A program made the position numbers and the translations under genes. Below, piece by piece: positions 27,374 to 37,591 of a stretch of 64,000 bases of DNA. Below the pieces are notes generated by a model. That model was not told where the DNA came from. It worked only from the letters and a program-made list of their open reading frames with translations, and did no database searches. The stretch covers positions 186,001-250,000 of the forward strand of contig NZ_JAAMOW010000005.1 of assembly GCF_011067135.1 (NCBI RefSeq), given 5' to 3'. This stretch comes from Solimonas terrae. Lineage in GTDB: Bacteria; Pseudomonadota; Gammaproteobacteria; Nevskiales; Nevskiaceae. Position 1 is the stretch's first letter; each line of letters opens with the position of its first letter.

Positions 27374-27490
27374 GCTGGGCACCGTGCTCCGTTGTCGTCA
27401 CTCGCTTGTGGCAGGTGAAGCGTCGCTGCCGCTTTGCAAAGCGGGCGCCAGCCGGGACAATAGCGCCCCCGCAGACAGACAGATCCGGCC

Positions 27491-28510
27491 ATGACGCCTG
27501 CCAACAAACCGATAGCCCTGACGCGTTTTCTGATCGAGGAGCAGCGCGCCGGCCATATCAACGCCGATTTGCGCCTGCTGATCGAAGTCGTCGCGCGGGC
27601 CTGCAAGTCGATTTCGCATGCGGTCAACAAGGGTGCGCTGGGCGGTGTGCTCGGGGATGCCGGCACCGGCAATATCCAGGGCGAGGCACAGAAAAAGCTC
27701 GATGTGCTGTCGAACGAGATCCTGCTCGAGGCCAATGAGTGGGGTGGCCATCTGGCCGGCTGCGCGTCCGAGGAAATGGACGACTTCAGCAAGATTCCGA
27801 ACGCCTACCCGAAGGGCCATTACCTGCTGCTGTTCGATCCGCTCGACGGCTCCAGCAATATCGATGTCAACATCAGCGTCGGCACGATCTTCTCGGTGCT
27901 GCGTTGCCCGGAAGGCATCGACGAACTCGAAACCAGGCATTTCCTGCAGTCCGGTTCGCAGCAGGTCGCCGCGGGCTACACCGTTTATGGTCCGAGCACG
28001 ATGCTGGTGCTGACGGTCGGCAGCGGCGTGCACGCCTTCACGCTCGATCGCGAAATGGGGTCGTTCCTGCTGACGGCGCGCGACATGAAGATTCCAGCGG
28101 ACACCAAGGAGTTCGCGATCAACATGTCGAACCAGCGGCACTGGTATCCGCCGATGCAGAAGTACATCGACGAACTGCTGGCCGGCAAGACCGGACCGCG
28201 CGGCAAGGACTTCAACATGCGCTGGGTGGCGTCGATGGTCGGCGACGTGCATCGCATTCTCACGCGCGGCGGCATCTTCATCTATCCGCGCGACAAGAAG
28301 GACCTCGACAAGCCGGGCAAGCTGCGCCTGCTTTACGAAGCCAACCCGATGAGTTTCATCGTCGAGCAGGCCGGCGGTGCGTCGACCACCGGCTACGAGC
28401 GGATCATGGACGTGCAGCCGTCCGCGCTGCACCAGCGCGTGCCGGTATTTCTCGGCTCGAAGAACGAGGTCGAGCTGGTGACGAAGTATCACCTCGACGC
28501 CGGACAGTAG
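27491..28510 (+). CDS. fbp: Fructose-1,6-bisphosphatase class 1
   Basis: A 339-residue gluconeogenic enzyme hydrolysing fructose-1,6-bisphosphate to fructose-6-phosphate in the cytosol. The metal-binding signature [14 protein letters not shown] is at about residues 115-128, the acidic ASEEMDD upstream (~93-99), and the late substrate loop ([20 protein letters not shown]) is present. Length is usual for class I. It is monocistronic, with a terminator 20 bp after the stop. Confidence 0.97.
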   Translation: MTPANKPIALTRFLIEEQRAGHINADLRLLIEVVARACKSISHAVNKGALGGVLGDAGTGNIQGEAQKKLDVLSNEILLEANEWGGHLAGCASEEMDDFSKIPNAYPKGHYLLLFDPLDGSSNIDVNISVGTIFSVLRCPEGIDELETRHFLQSGSQQVAAGYTVYGPSTMLVLTVGSGVHAFTLDREMGSFLLTARDMKIPADTKEFAINMSNQRHWYPPMQKYIDELLAGKTGPRGKDFNMRWVASMVGDVHRILTRGGIFIYPRDKKDLDKPGKLRLLYEANPMSFIVEQAGGASTTGYERIMDVQPSALHQRVPVFLGSKNEVELVTKYHLDAGQ

Positions 28511-28529
28511 GCCGGCAAGCGAAAACAAG

Positions 28530-28552
28530 AATGCCCCGCCATGCGGGGCATT
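28530..28552. terminator. Terminator between fbp and cbpA
   Basis: AATGCCCCGC-cat-GCGGGGCATT, a perfect 10-bp stem between convergent genes. Confidence 0.75.
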
Positions 28553-28569
28553 CCTGCAAGGGCTGCCGC

Positions 28570-29451
28570 TCAGCTGCGCGGCTTGAACTCGGCGAAGTGC
28601 TTCGCCATGTCTTCGAAGACCTGGCGATCGGCGTCGTTGCCGACCGGCGGCACGACGATCTGCAGTGCGACGAACTGATCGCCCGGGGATTTGCCGGGCA
28701 GGCCGCGATTCTTCAGTCGCAACTTCTGGCCGCTGCGGCTGTTCGCCGGCAAGCTGATCTCGACGGTGCCGCCGAGCGTCGGCACTTCGATCTTGCCGCC
28801 CAGCGCGGCCTCCCAGGGCGCAACGTTGACGGTCGCGGTGATGTCGCGGCCTTCGAGCTTGAATTGCGGATGTGCCGCGAATTCGAGTTCCAGCAACAGA
28901 TCGCCACCCTGCGAGCCCTGTCCTGCGAGGCGTATCGTCTGACCCGAGGTGACGCCCTGCGGGATACGGACCTTCAGCGAGCGGCCACCAAGGCTGATCT
29001 GCCGCTCGGCGCCGGCATAGGAGTCTTCAAGCGCGATCGTCAGGCGCGCGCGGGTATCCGGCGCCGACGGTTCGCCGAAATCCTGGAAGCCGCCACCCAT
29101 GCCGCCGCCGAACATTTGCGAGAAAAAATCGGAAAAATCGGCGCCGCCGCCGCTGAAGCCTCCCGCGCCGCGGCCTCGGGCGCGACCAAAGCCGCCACCC
29201 CAACCCGGCGGCGGCGTGAACTGCTGGCCGGCCTTCCAGTTCGCGCCAAGCTCATCGTAGGCCTTGCGCTTGTCGGCATCGCCCAGCACTTCGTTGGCTT
29301 CGTTGATTTCCTTGAAGCGATCTTCGGCGCCCATGGCCTTGTTCTTGTCCGGATGGAATTCGCGCGCAAGTTTGCGATAGGCGCGCTTGATCTCTTCGGC
29401 CGAGGCCGAGCGGGAGACACCCAGTATCTTGTAGTAGTCCTTGTATTCCAT
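28570..29451 (-). CDS. cbpA: DnaJ-class co-chaperone CbpA
   Basis: A 293-residue Hsp40 without the zinc-finger domain. The J-domain is at residues 1-70 with HPD at 33-35, followed by a Gly/Phe-rich linker ([20 protein letters not shown]) and two C-terminal substrate-binding domains (DVYAGAE-like, [20 protein letters not shown]). This order fits CbpA, the DnaK partner that also binds curved DNA in E. coli. Divergent from the PrcB-like lipoprotein gene across 200 bp. Confidence 0.92.
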   Translation of the reverse strand: MEYKDYYKILGVSRSASAEEIKRAYRKLAREFHPDKNKAMGAEDRFKEINEANEVLGDADKRKAYDELGANWKAGQQFTPPPGWGGGFGRARGRGAGGFSGGGADFSDFFSQMFGGGMGGGFQDFGEPSAPDTRARLTIALEDSYAGAERQISLGGRSLKVRIPQGVTSGQTIRLAGQGSQGGDLLLELEFAAHPQFKLEGRDITATVNVAPWEAALGGKIEVPTLGGTVEISLPANSRSGQKLRLKNRGLPGKSPGDQFVALQIVVPPVGNDADRQVFEDMAKHFAEFKPRS

Positions 29452-29651
29452 CGTGCTGTCGAGGCGGAAACGGCCGTCAATCTAAACCAAAGCAGGGCAT
29501 GAGCGCGCCCGGATGCGCTGCCGGATTGGCCGGGACCGTCGCGATCGGGAGCGATCCCGGTCGACACGATCCTGTCGCAAGCCTGCAACATTCAGGAAAT
29601 GAGGTTTTTCATGACGTGTTTCAAGGCCGCACAACCGGTACTATCCGGGTC

Positions 29652-30146
29652 ATGAGCAAGGCAAGAAAATCGGCAATCCTGATGGTTGCGGCGCTGGGAC
29701 TCGGTGGCTGCAGTTCGCTGGGCAATCTGTTCGGATCGGACGAGGTGGTCAAGGTCAGTGAAGTGGGGCGCGCGATGAACTGCGCCGCACCGACCGCCGA
29801 CACAAGCCTGCAGATGTTCGCCAGCGCTGATGCCGTGCGTGATTGGCAGCGCGGCAACGGCCTCGAATTGATCGGCGATCAGGCGATGTTGCCCGGCATG
29901 TATGTACTGGTCGAACTCGGACAGCGGACGACCGGTGGCTACGGGATCGTGATCGGCCCGGAGGCTCAGGTCGACGACAAACGCCTGGGGCTGCTCGGCA
30001 CGTTCTTCGAGCCGGACGTGAATGCGATGGCGAGCCAGGTCATGAACAGCCCCTGCGTGCTGATCCGCCTGCCTGCGGGCAATTGGCAGGGAGTCGATCT
30101 CTACGATCAGTCCGGCAAGCGGCGCGCGCGGACGGCGGCGCCGTGA
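29652..30146 (+). CDS. Lipoprotein with PrcB C-terminal-like domain
   Basis: A 164-residue lipoprotein (MVAALGLGGCSS, lipidated Cys20). The segment VELGQRTTGGYGIVIGPEAQ and the ending SPCVLIRLPAG match the PrcB_C domain first described in a spirochaete protease-stabilising protein. The domain is probably a small periplasmic interaction module. The start at 29652 gives the lipobox; the longer frame to 29499 does not. The stop overlaps the next gene's ATG (TGATG), so the pair is coupled. Function here unknown. Confidence 0.75.
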   Translation: MSKARKSAILMVAALGLGGCSSLGNLFGSDEVVKVSEVGRAMNCAAPTADTSLQMFASADAVRDWQRGNGLELIGDQAMLPGMYVLVELGQRTTGGYGIVIGPEAQVDDKRLGLLGTFFEPDVNAMASQVMNSPCVLIRLPAGNWQGVDLYDQSGKRRARTAAP

Positions 30147-30691
30147 TGTCGGGCAGGCATGGCCTGTGGGCGGCGTGTCTGCTGGCGCTGAGCGCGGCCG
30201 CTGCGGCACAGGCTCCGACGGATGGCACGACAGCCCCGCCGGCGGCGTCGGCGCCGGTGCCGGCCGCCGAGACCCCGATCGAAGTGGTGCCTGCTTCGGC
30301 TGCCGCTGCTGATGCGCAGGCAGTCGCCGCGATCGTCGGCGCCTTTCACGCCGATCTGCGCGACAACTGGCGGCAGGGCGTCCTGGATCTGTTGGCGCCC
30401 GATGTCGCGATCTTCGAGCAGGGTTTCACGGAAAGCTCGCGAGATGCCTACGCCGACGGGCATCTCGACGGCGATCTGGCGTTCGCCCAGGCTACCAAGT
30501 ACGACGTCGTGCACCGCGAGAGCTATGCCAGCGGCGACACCGCCTGGGTAATTACGCAGGCGCGCACCACCGGCAGTTTCGCGGACCAGAAGGTCGATAT
30601 CGACAACACCGAGACCATGATCCTGAAGCGCCGTGAGGGACACTGGCAGATCGTCCACATTCACTGGTCGGCGCACCCGCACGACAGCTGA
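30146..30691 (+). CDS. Secreted NTF2-like (SnoaL-type) protein
   Basis: A 181-residue protein with a signal peptide (LLALSAAAAAQA), an Ala/Pro-rich linker, and an NTF2-like domain at about 60-180 (FHADLRDNWRQGVLDLLAPDVAIFEQG ... GHWQIVHIHWSAH). The C-terminal WQIVHIHWS is typical of DUF4440/SnoaL-like folds. No catalytic residues can be assigned. It is translationally coupled to the PrcB-like lipoprotein, suggesting a shared periplasmic role. Confidence 0.75.
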   Translation: MSGRHGLWAACLLALSAAAAAQAPTDGTTAPPAASAPVPAAETPIEVVPASAAAADAQAVAAIVGAFHADLRDNWRQGVLDLLAPDVAIFEQGFTESSRDAYADGHLDGDLAFAQATKYDVVHRESYASGDTAWVITQARTTGSFADQKVDIDNTETMILKRREGHWQIVHIHWSAHPHDS

Positions 30692-30749
30692 CTTGCCCTG
30701 CCGCGCGGCGCCGCTAAGCTGTCGCTACAACAACAAGACCTGAACTGCC

Positions 30750-31655
30750 ATGTTCCACTGGTTACCGGCTCCCTTGCTTGGCGTGCTGAGCGCGCTGGCC
30801 CTGCTGATCAACACCCTGATCTGGTGCGTGCCCGTGTACAGCCTGATCCTCGTCAAGCTGATCACGCCGAAAGGGCGGGCGCGCAGCGCACTGTCGCGTG
30901 CGATCGCCTGGAGCGCCCAGCGCTGGGCCTTGGTCGATATCTGGCTGACGGACAGCCTGATGCGAGTCCGCTGGGACATTCGCATGAACGCCCAGGTCGA
31001 TCCGCAGGGGCAGTATCTGGTCTGCGCCAATCACCAGACCTGGAACGACATTCTGGTACTGATGCGGGCATTCGGCCGACGTGCACCCTTCTTCAAGTTC
31101 TTCCTGAAACGTGAACTGATCTGGGTACCGTTGCTCGGTCTGGCCTGGTGGGGGCTCGATTATCCGTTCATGGCGCGACACACCAAGGAACAGATCGCGA
31201 AGAACCCGACGCTGAAAGGCAAGGACATCGAGGCGACCCGCAAGGCCTGCGAAGCGTTCCGCGACCAGCCGGCACTGATCCTGAATTTCCTCGAAGGCAC
31301 TCGCTTCAACGAGATCAAGCGCGAGCGTCAGAAATCGCCATATCGCCATCTGCTGCGGCCGAAATCGGGTGGGTTCGCCTTCACCTTGTCGGCGCTCGGC
31401 GAACGTCTGCATTCATTGCTGGACGTGACGATCGTCTACCCCGAAGGCGCCAACGGGTTCTGGGACTTTCTCTGTGGCCGCATGCGCCACGTCATCGTCG
31501 AGATCCGTCAGCTGGAAGTGCCGCACGAACTGTTTCACGGCAGCTACGAGAACGACCCGGATTTCCGGGCGCGCTTCCATGCCTGGATCGCCGAGCTGTG
31601 GAAGGCCAAGGACCAGCGCATCGGCGAATTGCTCGCCGAGGGCAGGCCCGCCTGA
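30750..31655 (+). CDS. yihG: Acyltransferase of the YihG/PlsC family
   Basis: A 301-residue inner-membrane protein with an N-terminal hydrophobic region (LGVLSALALLINTLIWCVPVYSLIL). The catalytic HX4D motif appears as NHQTWNDI around residues 94-101, and FLEGTRF is the substrate-binding block. Order and length fit YihG of E. coli, a lysophosphatidic-acid acyltransferase paralogue. It would acylate a lysophospholipid at the cytoplasmic face. It converges with metW (2-bp gap). Confidence 0.85.
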   Translation: MFHWLPAPLLGVLSALALLINTLIWCVPVYSLILVKLITPKGRARSALSRAIAWSAQRWALVDIWLTDSLMRVRWDIRMNAQVDPQGQYLVCANHQTWNDILVLMRAFGRRAPFFKFFLKRELIWVPLLGLAWWGLDYPFMARHTKEQIAKNPTLKGKDIEATRKACEAFRDQPALILNFLEGTRFNEIKRERQKSPYRHLLRPKSGGFAFTLSALGERLHSLLDVTIVYPEGANGFWDFLCGRMRHVIVEIRQLEVPHELFHGSYENDPDFRARFHAWIAELWKAKDQRIGELLAEGRPA

Positions 31656-31657
31656 TT

Positions 31658-32275
31658 TCAGTCTGCCGCGCCGGCCGTCGCCGGGGCCTGCAGCAGATAC
31701 ATCGCCAGCTCGCTGAACAGGTTCGGTGCTATCCGGTTTGCCGGCCCGCTGCGATGGGCGTGATTGAGCAGCCGGCGGTCGAGAATCTTCCAGCGTCGCT
31801 GTGCGCACAGGGCCTCGAAGTCGCTGACCGTGCACAGGTGGATATTCGGCGTGTCGAACCAGCGTGACGGCAATGCCGGCGTGACCGGCATGCGGCCGCG
31901 CAGCAGCGCCATCCGCACGCGCCAGTGCCCGAAGTTCGGAAAAGTGACGATGCCGGTCCTGCCGACGCGCAGGATTTCCGCGATCGCCTCGTCGGGCCGC
32001 TGCAGTGCCTGCAGCGCCTGCGTCATCAGCACGTGATCGAACGACGCGGTTTCGAAGTCGTGCAGGCCTTCGTCGATGTCGCCCTGGATCACGTTGACGC
32101 CGGCGGCTATGCAGCTCGCGACATTCTGCGGATCGATGTCCATGCCGTAGCCGCGCACGCCATGGGCGTCGCGCAGGTGCGCGAGCAGCATGCCGTCGCC
32201 GCAGCCCAGATCGAGAATGCGCGAGCCGGGCTTGATCCAGTCGACGATCGGTTCGAGATCGGCGCGCAGCTTCAT
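31658..32275 (-). CDS. metW: Methionine biosynthesis protein MetW
   Basis: A 205-residue SAM-dependent methyltransferase-like protein with motif [13 protein letters not shown] near residues 19-30. MetW accompanies MetX in many proteobacteria and is needed for, or stimulates, homoserine acylation. The start at 32275 overlaps the metX stop (ATGA), so they are translationally coupled. Later blocks ([33 protein letters not shown]) are typical. Confidence 0.95.
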   Translation of the reverse strand: MKLRADLEPIVDWIKPGSRILDLGCGDGMLLAHLRDAHGVRGYGMDIDPQNVASCIAAGVNVIQGDIDEGLHDFETASFDHVLMTQALQALQRPDEAIAEILRVGRTGIVTFPNFGHWRVRMALLRGRMPVTPALPSRWFDTPNIHLCTVSDFEALCAQRRWKILDRRLLNHAHRSGPANRIAPNLFSELAMYLLQAPATAGAAD

Positions 32276-33435
32276 GCCGGCACTCCGATCGTGGCGCCGA
32301 CCTCGTCGCTGACGCGCAGCAGGTAGTTGCGCAGCACGGCGTGGTATTGCGGAATCGGCATCAGGAAGTCGTCGTGGCCGAGCTGCGAGTCGACTACCGC
32401 GTACGAGACATCGCGGCCGGCATCGACCAGCGCCTTGACGATTTCGCGCGAGCGTGCCGGCGAGAAGCGCCAGTCGCTGGAGAATGCGACCACCAGAAAA
32501 CGTGCGCGCGTGCGCGCAAATGCGAGTTCGAGGCGGTCGCCGAAATCGCGAGCCGGATCGAAGTAATCGAGCGCCTTGGTCATCAGCAGGTAAGTGTTGG
32601 CATCGAAGCGGTCGACGAACGCCTGGCCCTGATAACGCAGATAGCTTTCGACCTCGAACTCGATATCGAAATTGAAGCTTGGCACCGCGACCTTCAATTC
32701 GTTGCCGAACTTGGCGCGCATCGCCGCATCCGACAGATACGTGATGTGGCCGATCATCCGCGCCAGCATCAGCCCGCGCGATGGCACCACACCATGATCG
32801 TAGAAATGGCCGCCGTGGAACTCCGGATCGGACAGGATCGCCTGGCGGGCGATTTCGTTGAACGCGATGTTCTGCGCCGACAGCTGCGGCGCGGCGGCGA
32901 TGACGATGGCATTGGCGATGCGCTCGGGAAGATCGATCGCCCATTGCATGACCTGCATGCCGCCCAGCGAACCGCCGACCACGGCCGCCCAGCGCGCGAT
33001 GCCGAGCCTGTCGGCGAGCATCGCCTGCGAACGCACCCAGTCGCGCACGGTCAGCAGCGGGAAGTCCGGACCATAGGGTTTGCCGCTCTGCGGATCGACC
33101 GTGCTCGGGCCGGTCGAGCCGCGACAGCCGCCGAGGTTGTTGAGCGCAACGACGAAGAAGCGATTCGTGTCGATCGGCTTGCCCGGACCGATGCAGTTGT
33201 CCCACCAGCCCGGTTTGCGATCGGCGGCTTCGTGAAAACCGGCAGCGTGATGATCGCCGGACAGCGCATGACAGATCAGGACGGCGTTCGAACGTTCGGC
33301 GTTGAGCGTGCCGTAGGTCTCGATCATCAGTTCATGGCGCGACAGGCTGCGCCCGCAATCCAGCAGCAACGGCGTGTCGATGACGACGCGCTGTGCGGCG
33401 ACGATGCCGACCGAGCCTTCCGCCGCGTCGCTCAT
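32272..33435 (-). CDS. metX: Homoserine O-acyltransferase MetX
   Basis: A 387-residue alpha/beta hydrolase-fold transferase catalysing the first committed step of methionine synthesis. Seen are [27 protein letters not shown], the nucleophile elbow GGSLGGMQ, and the Asp/His region ([18 protein letters not shown]). The close match to the gammaproteobacterial MetX group suggests succinyl-CoA rather than acetyl-CoA as donor, but this needs biochemical confirmation. The start at 33435 follows the yggT gene by 8 bp. Confidence 0.95.
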   Translation of the reverse strand: MSDAAEGSVGIVAAQRVVIDTPLLLDCGRSLSRHELMIETYGTLNAERSNAVLICHALSGDHHAAGFHEAADRKPGWWDNCIGPGKPIDTNRFFVVALNNLGGCRGSTGPSTVDPQSGKPYGPDFPLLTVRDWVRSQAMLADRLGIARWAAVVGGSLGGMQVMQWAIDLPERIANAIVIAAAPQLSAQNIAFNEIARQAILSDPEFHGGHFYDHGVVPSRGLMLARMIGHITYLSDAAMRAKFGNELKVAVPSFNFDIEFEVESYLRYQGQAFVDRFDANTYLLMTKALDYFDPARDFGDRLELAFARTRARFLVVAFSSDWRFSPARSREIVKALVDAGRDVSYAVVDSQLGHDDFLMPIPQYHAVLRNYLLRVSDEVGATIGVPA

Positions 33436-33443
33436 CGAGTCCG

Positions 33444-34001
33444 TCAGCGGAACGCGCCCGGCAGCGGCAGCAGACGGTTCAGGACCTGCAGCACCAGGAT
33501 CACGACCAGCGGTGACAGGTCGAGTCCGGACATCGGCGGGATGTAGCGCCGCACCGGCCGCAGGATCGGCTCGTTGAGGCTCCACAGGATGTTGCTCGCC
33601 GGATTGTTCACGCCGGGTCCGAGCCAGGACATGATGGCCTGCACGAAGATCGTGAACGTGAACAGGTTCACCGCCAGCACCAGCAGCTTGAGCGCGGCGT
33701 ACCAGAGTGCCGACGGCAGATCGATCGAAAATCCGAGCAGGCCGGTGACGACATAGACGTAGAGCACGGCCAGCACCGCGAGCATCAGCGCCGCCGCCAG
33801 ATTGAGATTGCGCCAGTTCGGCAGATGCGGGCGCAGCCAGTCGCCGGGAAAGCGCGTCGCCTTCCAGATCGCCTGCGAGATCGGATTGTAGAAATCGGCG
33901 CGCGACCACTGCAGCAGCAGGCGCAGCAGATAGATCCACAATGCCAGATCGAACAGTGTGGTGACGAGGAACAGCATCGCGTTGGCGGCGTTGGCGCCCA
34001 T
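33444..34001 (-). CDS. YggT-family membrane protein
   Basis: A 185-residue integral membrane protein with two YggT domains, each with hydrophobic helices. Typical segments are [24 protein letters not shown] and the second-repeat copy [25 protein letters not shown]-like. Family members are linked to osmotic stress and cell-division-plane placement in other bacteria. The start at 34001 shares one base with the proC stop. The position after proC is conserved. Confidence 0.92.
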   Translation of the reverse strand: MGANAANAMLFLVTTLFDLALWIYLLRLLLQWSRADFYNPISQAIWKATRFPGDWLRPHLPNWRNLNLAAALMLAVLAVLYVYVVTGLLGFSIDLPSALWYAALKLLVLAVNLFTFTIFVQAIMSWLGPGVNNPASNILWSLNEPILRPVRRYIPPMSGLDLSPLVVILVLQVLNRLLPLPGAFR

Positions 34002-34828
34002 CAGGTTTCCTTTGCCAGTGAGGCGCCGAGCTCGCGGCCGCGGTCGGCCGCAGCCTGCAGCGCCGCATCGAAGATGGTACGCAGGCCGGCGATTTCAAGA
34101 TGACGCACGGCGGCTTCGGTGGTGCCGCCCCTGGACATGACATTGGCGCGCAGCTGGGCGATGTCGATCGACCTGGCGATGCCATCCTCCGCCATCTTCG
34201 CGGCACCGATGAAGGTCTGCAGTGCCAGCTGACCGGCCACGTCCGGCGACAGTCCGAGTTTCACGCCCGCCTCGCGCATCGCTTCGGTGACCAGGAAGAA
34301 GTAGGCGGGCCCGGAGCCGGACACGGCCGTGACCGCGTCGATCTGTGCCTCCGATTCGAGCCACACGCAGGTACCGGCGGCCCCGAGTACGTAGCTCGCG
34401 AGATCGCGGGCGGCGACCGGCACGGTCGCGTCGGCGTACAGACCGGAGATGCCGGCGCCGAGCAGCGCCGGGGTATTCGGCATGCTGCGGACCAGATGCA
34501 CATTCTCGCCGAGCCAGCGTGCCAGCGATGCCAGCTGGATGCCGGCAGCGATCGAGACCACGACGCAGCCGGCTTCGAGCCGCAGTCCGGCCAGCGCTTC
34601 GCGCATCTGCTGCGGCTTGACGGCCAGTACCACCAGCTCGGCGCCGGCGCAGGCCGGAGCGGCGCTGTCGGCCACTTGCAGCTCGAAGCTGCGACGCAGC
34701 CACGCCGCGCGCTCGGCGGAGGGTTCGGCGACCGAAATCCGCGCACGGGGATGGCCGGCCTGCAGCAGGCCGCCAATGAGGCTGGCCGCCATGTTGCCGC
34801 CACCGATGAACGCGATTTTTGCTGCCAT
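34001..34828 (-). CDS. proC: Pyrroline-5-carboxylate reductase
   Basis: A 275-residue NAD(P)H-dependent reductase for the last step of proline synthesis. The N-terminal [10 protein letters not shown] nucleotide-binding motif, VKPQQM, and the C-terminal signature ([33 protein letters not shown]) are present. The start at 34828 is the first Met before GGGNMA. It heads proC-yggT-metX-metW, and is divergent from ilvA. Confidence 0.97.
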   Translation of the reverse strand: MAAKIAFIGGGNMAASLIGGLLQAGHPRARISVAEPSAERAAWLRRSFELQVADSAAPACAGAELVVLAVKPQQMREALAGLRLEAGCVVVSIAAGIQLASLARWLGENVHLVRSMPNTPALLGAGISGLYADATVPVAARDLASYVLGAAGTCVWLESEAQIDAVTAVSGSGPAYFFLVTEAMREAGVKLGLSPDVAGQLALQTFIGAAKMAEDGIARSIDIAQLRANVMSRGGTTEAAVRHLEIAGLRTIFDAALQAAADRGRELGASLAKET

Positions 34829-34903
34829 CAGAACGAATCGGGAAAAGGTCGAAGCGAAGTGCGCAGTATCATAGGCGATACCGTTTCCCGACACGACGCC
34901 AAC

Positions 34904-36466
34904 GTGAGTTCCCGAGCCAACCCCTACGGCAGTGCGACCGTCCGCAAGCTGCTGCAGCAGTACCGTGCCCGCATCGAGAATGCGCGCGTCTACGATGTCG
35001 CCTGCATTTCGGGCCTGGAGCACGCCAGCCGGCTTTCGCAACGCCTCGACAACCGGGTGCTGTTCAAGCGAGAGGATCAGCAATCCGTGTACTCGTTCAA
35101 GCTGCGCGGCGCGTACAACAAGATTGCGCAGCTGACGGCCGCGCAGCGCGCGCGCGGCGTGGTGACGGCATCAGCCGGCAACCATGCCCAGGGCGTGGCG
35201 CTGGCGGCCCAGCATCTTGGCATGAGCGCGCACATCGTCATGCCGCGCACGACGCCCGCGCTGAAGGTGGAAGCGGTACGGGCGATGGGCGGCAAGGCGA
35301 TCCTGCACGGCGATGCCTACGACGATGCCCGCGAGCACGCCGAACAGCTGGTGCGCGACAAGGGCTGGACGATGATCCATCCGTACGACGATCCGGACGT
35401 GATCGCCGGCCAGGGCACGATCGGTCTGGAACTGTTGCAGCAGTGCGCTACGCTGGACGCGGTGTTCGTGCCGGTCGGCGGCGGCGGCCTGCTTGCCGGT
35501 GTGGCGGCTGCGATCAAGGCGGTGAACCCCGGGGTCAGAATCATTGCCGTCGAGCCCGACGACTCGAACTGCTTCGCCGCGGCAATGCAGGCTGGCCGGC
35601 GCGTCGTGCTGCCGCAGGTCGGACTGTTCGCCGACGGTGTTGCCGTGCGGCAGATCGGTGAAGAGACCTTTCGCGTCGCCCGGCATCTGGTGGACGGCAC
35701 GGTGCTGGTCAGCGTCGACGAGATCTGCGCGGCGACGCGCGACATCTTCTACGACAAGCGCGCATTGCCGGAGCCGGCCGGCGCCGTGGCCGTCGCCGGG
35801 CTCAAGCGCTGGGTGCATGAAAACGGCGTGCATGGCCAGACGCTGGCGGCGATCATCTCCGGGGCCAACGTCAACTTCGATCGCCTGCGCCATATCGCCG
35901 AACGCGCCGAGCTGGGCGACGACGCCGAAGCATTGCTTGCGGTGACCCTGCCGGAGCGGCCGGGTGCCTACAAGCAGTTCCTTCGACAGCTCGGCAAGCG
36001 GGTCATCACCGAGTTCAACTACCGCTATGCCGATGGCGGCAAGGCTCACGTCTTCCTCGGACTGCGTCTGGCGGGCGGCGCCGATGAGCTGGAGACACTG
36101 ACGACCGCACTGCGCGTGCAGGGTTACGAGGTGGTCGACATGCACGGCAACGAGATGGCCAAGGACCACGTGCGCTTCATGGTTGGCGGCCGTTGTCCGG
36201 GACTGCCGAACGAGCGCCTGTTCCGCTTCGAATTTCCGGAGCGGCCTGGCGCCTGTGCGGACTTCCTGCATGCGATCGGCTCGCGCTGGAACATCTCGCT
36301 GTTCCATTACCGCAATCATGGCGCGGCCTACGGCCGTGTGCTCTGCGGTTTGCAGATTCCGAAGAAGGAGTGGGCGGAGTGCCGCCGTTCGCTCGATGCT
36401 CTGGGCTACGAATATGCCGAGGAAACCGACAATCCGGCGTATCGGCTGTTCCTGGGCACGGACTGA
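34904..36466 (+). CDS. ilvA: Threonine ammonia-lyase, biosynthetic
   Basis: A 520-residue PLP enzyme (E. coli 514) turning threonine into 2-oxobutanoate for isoleucine. The PLP-binding Lys is residue 66 in SVYSFKLRGAYNK. The Gly-rich VPVGGGGLLAG binds the phosphate. Two ACT-like regulatory domains in the last ~190 residues (TLPERPGAYKQF; FEFPERPGACADF) give feedback control by isoleucine. The start is GTG at 34904; no ATG precedes the conserved region and upstream codons overlap proC antisense. Confidence 0.94.
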   Translation: MSSRANPYGSATVRKLLQQYRARIENARVYDVACISGLEHASRLSQRLDNRVLFKREDQQSVYSFKLRGAYNKIAQLTAAQRARGVVTASAGNHAQGVALAAQHLGMSAHIVMPRTTPALKVEAVRAMGGKAILHGDAYDDAREHAEQLVRDKGWTMIHPYDDPDVIAGQGTIGLELLQQCATLDAVFVPVGGGGLLAGVAAAIKAVNPGVRIIAVEPDDSNCFAAAMQAGRRVVLPQVGLFADGVAVRQIGEETFRVARHLVDGTVLVSVDEICAATRDIFYDKRALPEPAGAVAVAGLKRWVHENGVHGQTLAAIISGANVNFDRLRHIAERAELGDDAEALLAVTLPERPGAYKQFLRQLGKRVITEFNYRYADGGKAHVFLGLRLAGGADELETLTTALRVQGYEVVDMHGNEMAKDHVRFMVGGRCPGLPNERLFRFEFPERPGACADFLHAIGSRWNISLFHYRNHGAAYGRVLCGLQIPKKEWAECRRSLDALGYEYAEETDNPAYRLFLGTD

Positions 36467-36521
36467 GACAGCCGTTCGATCACGGCGCTCGCACCAGAGC
36501 CGCGCCGCTGCGGCGCCAGTC

Positions 36522-36992
36522 TCAGCTGCGCCCTTCGAGCTTGAGAATGTAGTTCCAGTGCGCCGGCTTGACCGGCGTGACCGACAGGCGGCTGCCCGGC
36601 GCCAGTAGCAAGAGGCCCTGCAGCTGCTTGTCGTGCTTGCGCAGTTCGGCGAGTGTGACCGGCGTTTTCAGCTTGCGTTCGAAGCGCACGTCGACCAGCA
36701 GCCAGCGCGGTTCTTCGGGCTTCGATTTCGGATCGTAGTGATCGGCCTTGGCATCGAACTGAGTCGGGTCCGGATAGGCGTTCGACGCGATCGTCATCAA
36801 GCCGTAGATGCCGGGCTCGGCGCAGCTCGAATGGTAGAAGAACGCCTGGTCGCCCTGTTTCATCTGATCACGGAACATGTTGCGCACCTGATAGTTGCGC
36901 ACACCGTCCCATTTTTCGGTCTGCCTCGGTCGCGACGCGAGGTCGTCGATGGAAAAGCAGTCCGGCTCCGATTTCATCAGCCAGTAGGCCAT
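36522..36992 (-). CDS. EVE-domain protein
   Basis: A 156-residue EVE domain, beginning MAYWLMKSEPDCFSIDDL with WDGVRNYQVRNMFRDQMKQGD and FYHSSCAEPGIYG. The fold is PUA-like and binds modified nucleobases in DNA or RNA; stand-alone members lack a known partner. The start overlaps the upstream cyclo-ligase by 16 bp. All hallmark residues appear present. Confidence 0.92.
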   Translation of the reverse strand: MAYWLMKSEPDCFSIDDLASRPRQTEKWDGVRNYQVRNMFRDQMKQGDQAFFYHSSCAEPGIYGLMTIASNAYPDPTQFDAKADHYDPKSKPEEPRWLLVDVRFERKLKTPVTLAELRKHDKQLQGLLLLAPGSRLSVTPVKPAHWNYILKLEGRS

Positions 36993-37588
36993 GTCACGCC
37001 CCAGGTAATTCCATTTTCCGTGATGACCGCGTCGAGCCGGATGTCCCAGGCTTCGCGCGGCAGTTGTTCGAGCTGCTGGAGCGCGTAAGCGTAGCCGAGA
37101 TAGCGCGGCCTTTGCGCGATGCGCGGGCGCGCCAGCCAGCGATCATAGTAACCACCACCGGCGCCGAGGCGGGTGCCGTGCCGGTCGAAGCCGAGCAGCG
37201 GCAGGATGACGGCATCGAACTCGGCGCGGCGCACACGCCGGCCGCGGCCTGCCGGCTCGGCGATGCCGTGGCGATTGCGTCGCAGTGCGGCGCAAGGCCG
37301 CAGCCATTCGAAGTGCATGCTGCCGGGTCCGTCGATACACGGGATCGCGATACGCAGGCCGCGCGCGACCATGCCGGTGATCAGCGGTGCGGTCGCAAGT
37401 TCGCTGCCGCAGGCCAGATAAACCGCGACCCGCCTCGCGCGCATCGCGCCGAGCAGACGCAGGGCGTGGCGGGCGGCACGATCAGCGGCACGCCGTCTTT
37501 GTGCCGGCACAACGCAAAGGCGCCGCGTGCGGAGTTCGCGACGCAGCGCCTGCTTGATTTGGTAGATGTCTCCCGCCTGTGCCGTCAT
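36977..37588 (-). CDS. ygfA: 5-formyltetrahydrofolate cyclo-ligase
   Basis: A 203-residue enzyme converting 5-formyl-THF to 5,10-methenyl-THF with ATP. The N-terminal KQALRRELRTRR, the folate/ATP region (LPLLGFDRHGTRLGAGGGYYDRWL) and a basic patch are typical. The start at 37588 was chosen because the further-upstream codons fall in the 6S RNA region. It sits downstream of 6S RNA, the conserved ssrS-ygfA arrangement of gammaproteobacteria. Confidence 0.93.
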   Translation of the reverse strand: MTAQAGDIYQIKQALRRELRTRRLCVVPAQRRRAADRAARHALRLLGAMRARRVAVYLACGSELATAPLITGMVARGLRIAIPCIDGPGSMHFEWLRPCAALRRNRHGIAEPAGRGRRVRRAEFDAVILPLLGFDRHGTRLGAGGGYYDRWLARPRIAQRPRYLGYAYALQQLEQLPREAWDIRLDAVITENGITWGVTWPTG

Positions 37589-37591
37589 CGA

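Larger units (their letters stand above)
27138..27374 (+). repeat. Duplicated tRNA tail plus terminator, 180-bp offset
   Basis: The 57 nt at 27138-27194 recur at 27318-27374 with two mismatches; both contain the tRNA-Arg tail CTTCCGGGCGCACCA and the CCCCGC terminator hairpin. Between them lie an inverted 16-nt tRNA fragment (CCCGGAAGGATTCGAA, 27213-27228) and a perfect 9-bp hairpin CGATCCGGC-tc-GCCGGATCG (27253-27272). No gene is visible in 27159-27490; this explains most of that gap. Confidence 0.8.

Noticed and set aside
32272-34206. metX as a 644-residue protein
   Set aside because: The extra N-terminal half overlaps yggT and proC in a different frame and has no MetX features; the ATG at 33435 gives the normal length.
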